Shown here: positions 59,706 to 64,000 of the stretch, one piece after another
How the letters are laid out: each line of letters begins with the position of its first letter
Numbering within the stretch: the stretch's first letter is position 1
From: Fibrella aestuarina BUZ 2
GTDB taxonomy: Bacteria; Bacteroidota; Bacteroidia; Cytophagales; Spirosomataceae
DNA length: 64,000 bases
Direction: 5' to 3'
NCBI RefSeq assembly: GCF_000331105.1
Contig: NC_020054.1
Span: 4,990,555-5,054,554 of the forward strand
The notes under the pieces: generated by a model
What the model was told of the DNA's origin: nothing
What the model saw: only the letters and a program-made list of their open reading frames with translations
The model's database searches: none
Translations under genes and position numbers: made by a program

Positions 59706-62218
59706 TAAAACCCGCCGACGCTGGGCCCCGCCACAAACGTCGTGTAGGGTCGGTTGAACAGATTCGTTGCGCCCAGTTTGGCGGTTACCCCCAGCGCCGC
59801 CAGCCGGTAGGTGACCTGCGCATCGACAGTATGAAACGCTGGCACCATACCCGTCGCCAATGACGATTGCCACAGGAAGGCGCTCTGGTATTTGTAGTTG
59901 ATCGACGCCCCCAGCTTGGTCAGCAACTGACTATTGGCCAGCCCGACGTTGGCAATCCATCTCGGGGTGTTGAACGCTTCTTCGAGACCGTCGCCACTGT
60001 CGGTGCGGTCGAGTTGGGCGTAGGTGGCGTTGCCCGACACGATCCACGACTTACCCAGCGCATACCGCAGCCCCAGACTGGCTCCGTAGTTACGCACCAC
60101 CGTTCGGGAATTGGTCCAGAGGCGATAGCGATCCTGTTTGGTGCGGTCGGCGAGGGCGAAAGGGATCGAGTCAGGTACGTTGGTACGGGGTACGTTGGCC
60201 TCCACCTGCGCGATGAAATTGCGGTAGGTCGAGTAGTAAAAATCGGCGTCGATAAACAACCGCTGCCCGGCCACCAGCCCTTTGTAGCCCACCTCGACCG
60301 CGTTCACCTCTTCAGGCTTGATGTACGTATACGTGTTTGGCTTTAGCAGCCCTTTGTTTTTCTCGATAGCCTGTTGGGTTGTCAGCTTGTTCACGTTCAC
60401 GTCGGTGTTGATCGCCGCCTGAAACGCGTCGATCGACGTGCGGAAATACGACGTCTCGAAAATACCCTGCGCCAGCAGCGGCAGTCCACCCACGCGCTTC
60501 ACGCCGCCCGAATTGACGTTGGAAAACGCCTCGAACAGCGACGGAAAGCGGTAACCGGTCTGGTACGATGCCCGTATATTGTGGGACTGTACGGGCGAAT
60601 ACACCACCGACACCCGTGGGTTAAGCCGGGCGTTGAAGTAGGCATTCTTGTCGACGCGCCATGTACCGGTCAGCTTCAGCCGATCAGCGAAGAAGGCCCG
60701 CGTAGCCTGTACGAAGCCGCCCGCTTTGGTGTAAATCAGATTGTTGCCTGGTTCGGTGGGGTTGATGAAGTAATTGCCATCGGGGAAGACCACGTAGGTG
60801 CGGTAGTCGAATCCGGCGAGCAACTCAACGCCCGTCTGTTGCCGAAACCGCGCCCATAGCTTTTGGGTTGGTTCGATTTGCCCCTCCACGTGGTACAGCC
60901 ACGATTGCACACGCAACGCCGCGCCAATATCCCAGTTATTGATGTCGCGCAGCCGCGCAATGGTCGCGTCGAAAGCGGGCGTTCCGGGCTGTGGACGGCC
61001 TTGATCGGCGCGGTTTCGGGCGGCTTGCAGGGCATCGGTCACCGAGGCACCCGCCGCCACGCTGCTTCGGAACTGCTGCGAAAAATCGGCAAACCAGGTA
61101 TTGTCCGATTTGAACGAGCGGTCGATGTTCTCGGCCATCGAGCGCAGGTTGTAACTCTGTCCGGTGTTTTCGCTCGTGCGGTAGGCCCGCAGTTGCACCG
61201 ATGGCGAGGTAAACGTGAGGCTGTGCTGATCGAGGCGGTAGTTCTCGAGCCGGAAGCGGTTGGTGCGTTGGTACACGTTGTCGAGCCAGCTACCCTGATA
61301 CACGTAGGCCAGTTCGGTGTTGCGCGACGGGCGGTAGTGTACCGCCACCGATCCCGCCAGATTACTGAGCCGGTAGTCGGTCACCTCGGCTTCGTAATAG
61401 CCGGTCCGGGCCACCACGTAGTTGCGCCCGTTGAGGCTGAGCGTGCGCCGGTTGGCCGATTCATTGCCGTAGCTGCTGACCGGGTCGCGGGCGGGATTGT
61501 CGGCGCCCGTCAGGCCCAGCGAGGCATTCAGGCTCGGCGACAGATCGGTCGCGTCGCTGGCAATCCAGTCGTAGCCGCGCTGGTAACTCAGGTTGATTTT
61601 AAACGCCCACGACGTTCCCAGCCGGGCGGCGTAGCGCAGGCTCGTTTCGCTGAACACCTGCGGCCGACTGCCCGCCTCCGCCACATGGTTCACGCCCGTT
61701 TTCTGGCTGACGCTGAGCCCCGTCGACGTAAACGGATTTTTGGTCAGCAGGTTGATCAGGCCATTGAGGGCGTTCATGCCATAGAGGGCCGAGGCCGCGC
61801 CCGGCACCAGTTCGACGCGCTGAATGTCGAGGTCCGACGGGGCGAGTGCGCCGGCAATGGGCGCCCCAATGTGCGGCGCCTGATTGTCGCGCCCATCCAC
61901 CAGTTGCACAAACCGCACGTTGGTCGGGTTGGCAAACCCACGGGCGTTGTACACCTTGAAGCCCAGGCTCGGGGTCAGCAGTTGTACGCCCTTCAGATTC
62001 TCGATGGCGTCGTAGTACGATGGCTGTGCCGACAGCCGGATGCTCCGCGAATCGAGCACGTCGATACTCACCGGCGACCGCATCAATCGCTCCGCCGTGC
62101 GCGAGGCCGACACCACGATCACCTCGTTCAGCAGCACGGAATCGGCCCGGCCCGGGTATCGAGTCGGCAGGCTATCGGGTGGGGTCAGCAAGGAAAGGGC
62201 GAGTAGCGTAGGGAGCAT
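59678..62218 (-). CDS. TonB-dependent outer-membrane receptor
   Basis: 846 aa. A signal-like N-terminus (LPTLLALSLLTPPDS) is followed by the plug (LNEVIVVSASRTAERLMRSPVSIDVLD, VELVPGAASALYGMNALNGLINLLTKNP) and a beta barrel ending in YYTTLVWGL. No SusD partner is present. It may import a siderophore, metal complex or vitamin; the ModE-like regulator beside it suggests a metal oxyanion, as inference only. Confidence 0.9.
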   Translation of the reverse strand: MLPTLLALSLLTPPDSLPTRYPGRADSVLLNEVIVVSASRTAERLMRSPVSIDVLDSRSIRLSAQPSYYDAIENLKGVQLLTPSLGFKVYNARGFANPTNVRFVQLVDGRDNQAPHIGAPIAGALAPSDLDIQRVELVPGAASALYGMNALNGLINLLTKNPFTSTGLSVSQKTGVNHVAEAGSRPQVFSETSLRYAARLGTSWAFKINLSYQRGYDWIASDATDLSPSLNASLGLTGADNPARDPVSSYGNESANRRTLSLNGRNYVVARTGYYEAEVTDYRLSNLAGSVAVHYRPSRNTELAYVYQGSWLDNVYQRTNRFRLENYRLDQHSLTFTSPSVQLRAYRTSENTGQSYNLRSMAENIDRSFKSDNTWFADFSQQFRSSVAAGASVTDALQAARNRADQGRPQPGTPAFDATIARLRDINNWDIGAALRVQSWLYHVEGQIEPTQKLWARFRQQTGVELLAGFDYRTYVVFPDGNYFINPTEPGNNLIYTKAGGFVQATRAFFADRLKLTGTWRVDKNAYFNARLNPRVSVVYSPVQSHNIRASYQTGYRFPSLFEAFSNVNSGGVKRVGGLPLLAQGIFETSYFRTSIDAFQAAINTDVNVNKLTTQQAIEKNKGLLKPNTYTYIKPEEVNAVEVGYKGLVAGQRLFIDADFYYSTYRNFIAQVEANVPRTNVPDSIPFALADRTKQDRYRLWTNSRTVVRNYGASLGLRYALGKSWIVSGNATYAQLDRTDSGDGLEEAFNTPRWIANVGLANSQLLTKLGASINYKYQSAFLWQSSLATGMVPAFHTVDAQVTYRLAALGVTAKLGATNLFNRPYTTFVAGPSVGGFYYTTLVWGL

Positions 62219-62351
62219 GCAATGAGCGTTATTTCCAAAGAACTATAACGCTCGGCAACTTTACTAATTGGCCCGGTGCTTTTTACACAATGGGCCCATC
62301 TGCTTAGCGAGCATGCGCTACCTGCTTAGTGATATTGATGAAATTAAGAAG

Positions 62352-62690
62352 CTATAAAACAGGCAGTTGCGCCGCTTCCTGTTCCAGAAATTCCCGAAAG
62401 CGCTGGTGCAGCGCCTTGTAATGGGCCACGTACGTCAGGCCGGTTGGCGTGACCACTGCTCCCCCACCATGCGGGCCGCCCGTTTGGGTATCGACGAGGG
62501 GTTGCGCGGCTTGCCGGTTCATTGAATTGACCAGTTCCCAGGCCCGCTTATACGACATGCTCATCGCTTTAGCCGCCTGATTGATGGAGCCGGTACGTTG
62601 AATGTGTTCGAGCAATTCGATCCGGCCAATACCCATAAAGCGCTCATCGTCGGTTTCGAGCCAGATCCGGCCATTCACGTGTAAAGACAT
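62352..62690 (-). CDS. ModE N-terminal-type winged-helix regulator
   Basis: 112 aa. GRIELLEHIQRTGSINQAAKAMSMSYKRAWELVNSMN is the LysR-like wHTH of ModE, and GGPHGGGAVVTPTGLTYVAHY follows. No molybdate-binding (MOP) domain is present, so it is a short ModE-like form. Possible control of the TonB receptor gene downstream (about 130 nt gap). Confidence 0.82.
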   Translation of the reverse strand: MSLHVNGRIWLETDDERFMGIGRIELLEHIQRTGSINQAAKAMSMSYKRAWELVNSMNRQAAQPLVDTQTGGPHGGGAVVTPTGLTYVAHYKALHQRFREFLEQEAAQLPVL

Positions 62691-62761
62691 AAACGAGGCG
62701 AGTTAACGGCCCTGAAGCCTATCGGCAGCCGTCGGTTCAACGGCCATTGCCAGGGCCAAAA

Positions 62762-63937
62762 CTACGCAATGGGCAGTAATACCGTCACCTTTGTTCCTTC
62801 GCCCACCGTCGATTCGGCGGTAATTTGCCCCCCGTGGCGTTCGGCAATCTTGCGGGCCATGGCCAGCCCAAGCCCAATGCCGGGGGTGTTGGCCTGTAGC
62901 TTTTTCAGCAACTGAAAGACCCCTTCACGCTGGTTATTGTCGAAGCCAACCCCATTGTCGCTCACCACGATACGGGCAAAATTCACGTAGTTATATTTAT
63001 TGGGCAGGCTACGGAAGCTGTTGTGGCCCACCACCGAACCGCTTACCCGCACCAGCAACGGCACGTTGGGTTGCCGAAACTTCACCGCGTTATCGATCAG
63101 ATGCCGAAACAGCGTCGTGATTTCGACCTCATTTCCCCAAACTGACGGTAACGGCTTCACGGCAAACGTAGCCGGAGCATTGGCATACTCCGCACAAACC
63201 GACGCCATGAGCGCGCTCAGGTCGATGGGCGCCAGATTGGCAATTTCGTTGGTCAGTGTGAAATAAAGCTGCAATTCGTGGATCAGCGACCGGAGGCGAC
63301 GGCTGGCCCTTTCAAGCGTTTTCAGGGCGGTTTGTGCCATCGCAGGCAGGTGATCAGCCGACTCCTTGCGCAGTAGATCCGTGAATACCGAAATCTTCCG
63401 CAACGGTTCCTGAAGATCATGGGAAATGATCTTGCCAAACTGCTCTAACTCGTCATTGCGCTGCCGGAGCTGACTCACCTGCCGGTCCAGTTCGACCTGC
63501 TGCTGTTGCAGAGCCTGCTGCGCCTCCAGCAGACGTTCGTTGCGAAGCAGTTCGTCTTCGGCCGCTTTTTTCGCCGCCAGTAGCTCCTGTTCGTATTGCC
63601 GCCGCTGAAACACGGGCATAAACGTGAACACGTAACATACCTGATCGGCTTCTGCGCGCCGAAGGGCGTTGAGCAGCACCGGCACCTGCGTGCGTTGGCG
63701 GGTTTGCAGCGTCAGGTAGAGTTCGCTCACCTGCCCGTTGAGGTTCACCTGCGGGTAGATATGGGTTTGCAGATAGACCCGGCTCGGCATGGTCAGCAGG
63801 GTATCGAGGCGCCGGCCCGGCAGCTCGTCGGCGTCGTAGCCCAGCAGATTGCTTACGTATGGATTGACCGATTCGATGTGCAGGTCATGCGTCAGCACCA
63901 ATACGCCGCAGGGCAAAAACGTTGTGCTAACTGGCAT
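62762..63937 (-). CDS. PAS-domain sensor histidine kinase
   Basis: 391 aa. An N-terminal PAS domain (GVLVLTHDLHIESVNPYVSNLLGYDADEL), a coiled-coil linker and an HisKA/HATPase pair: H173 in ISHDLQEPLRK, DNAVKF (N-box), VVSDNGVGFD (G1), GIGLGLAMARKI (G2), GEGTKVTVLLPI. No transmembrane helix, so it is cytosolic. The response regulator is not visible in the window. Confidence 0.9.
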   Translation of the reverse strand: MPVSTTFLPCGVLVLTHDLHIESVNPYVSNLLGYDADELPGRRLDTLLTMPSRVYLQTHIYPQVNLNGQVSELYLTLQTRQRTQVPVLLNALRRAEADQVCYVFTFMPVFQRRQYEQELLAAKKAAEDELLRNERLLEAQQALQQQQVELDRQVSQLRQRNDELEQFGKIISHDLQEPLRKISVFTDLLRKESADHLPAMAQTALKTLERASRRLRSLIHELQLYFTLTNEIANLAPIDLSALMASVCAEYANAPATFAVKPLPSVWGNEVEITTLFRHLIDNAVKFRQPNVPLLVRVSGSVVGHNSFRSLPNKYNYVNFARIVVSDNGVGFDNNQREGVFQLLKKLQANTPGIGLGLAMARKIAERHGGQITAESTVGEGTKVTVLLPIA

Positions 63938-63957
63938 ACTGGCAGGAGAACGGCGAT

Positions 63958-64000
63958 TAAGCGGCAGTTGCCAGGTAGTCGCGGATGGTATCGATGGTTT
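63958..64000 (-). CDS. C-terminal end of an unidentified protein
   Basis: The last 13 codons (TIDTIRDYLATAA) before TAA of a minus-strand gene whose body lies beyond the right edge; the histidine kinase gene starts 20 nt after this stop, so the two probably form an operon. Confidence 0.45.

Noticed and set aside
60863..62206. 447-codon plus-strand frame opposite the TonB receptor
   Set aside because: Composition is Arg/Val/His-rich shadow; the minus strand has full plug and barrel signatures.
1..64000. CRISPR arrays and rRNA genes
   Set aside because: No regularly spaced repeats of 24-48 nt and no rRNA signatures seen; the GTCATT cluster is too short and irregular.

Overview
The window looks like a chromosome segment of a Cytophagales bacterium, most likely of the Spirosoma/Fibrella group. 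The grounds are a SusC/SusD pair, promoters of the Bacteroidota form TTG-N19-TAnnTTTG, bacillithiol-type redox proteins, a FeoB-associated Cys-rich peptide and a DivIVA-like protein. No taxon can be proved from the sequence alone.

Region 1 (1-27.3 kb) reads as one accessory block, probably a prophage, phage-plasmid or ICE. It opens with an AT-rich HEPN-like gene cut by the left edge. Next come ten tRNA genes in two blocks, all on the minus strand. Each block sits directly behind a promoter, a 120-150 nt leader and an intrinsic terminator. Then follow umuDC, a small AT-richer group of unknown genes (DUF2806, a winged-helix protein, a PD-(D/E)XK protein) and a long minus-strand run from 24.0 to 7.2 kb with many overlapping start/stop codons. 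That run holds a Rad52/Sak-type annealing protein, a second DnaN clamp, an HU protein, a C5 cytosine methyltransferase with eight inserted repeats, an N6-type methyltransferase, ParB-like, HD and calcineurin-like proteins, a GIY-YIG nuclease and many unknowns, including a paralogous pair. Divergent to it are a tandem ParB-domain protein and a TET-associated-type glycosyltransferase, followed by a convergent XRE repressor with a candidate operator. No integrase, terminase, capsid, TET/JBP dioxygenase or att site was found, so both ends remain uncertain.

Region 2 (27.4-36.2 kb) is ordinary chromosome: a LysM/RlpA-like protein, an FMN reductase, an SDR, an EreA/ChaN-like protein, a DUF3500 protein, an O-methyltransferase, a lipoprotein and a Cys/Met-metabolism PLP enzyme.

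Region 3 (36.2-45.5 kb) is a polysaccharide utilisation locus: SusC, SusD, an M60 (mucinase-type) peptidase and a GH29 alpha-L-fucosidase, all on the minus strand, with a 1.1 kb AT-rich gene-free stretch upstream. Together they suggest uptake and trimming of fucosylated glycoproteins.

Region 4 (45.5-64 kb) holds YceI with its MarR regulator, a BamA/TamA-like protein, GNAT, ProRS, a Gly/Tyr/Ser-rich lipoprotein, a FadL-family porin, a FeoB-associated peptide, a DinB/BstA and YtxJ bacillithiol pair, FolB, DivIVA, a WD40 protein, a phosphopantetheinyl transferase, an MBL hydrolase, a TonB receptor, a ModE-like regulator and a PAS histidine kinase. Long inverted repeats of unrelated sequence lie in many of its gene gaps. 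The 7-mer ACGTACC/GGTACGT is strongly enriched in regions 2-4 but not in region 1.
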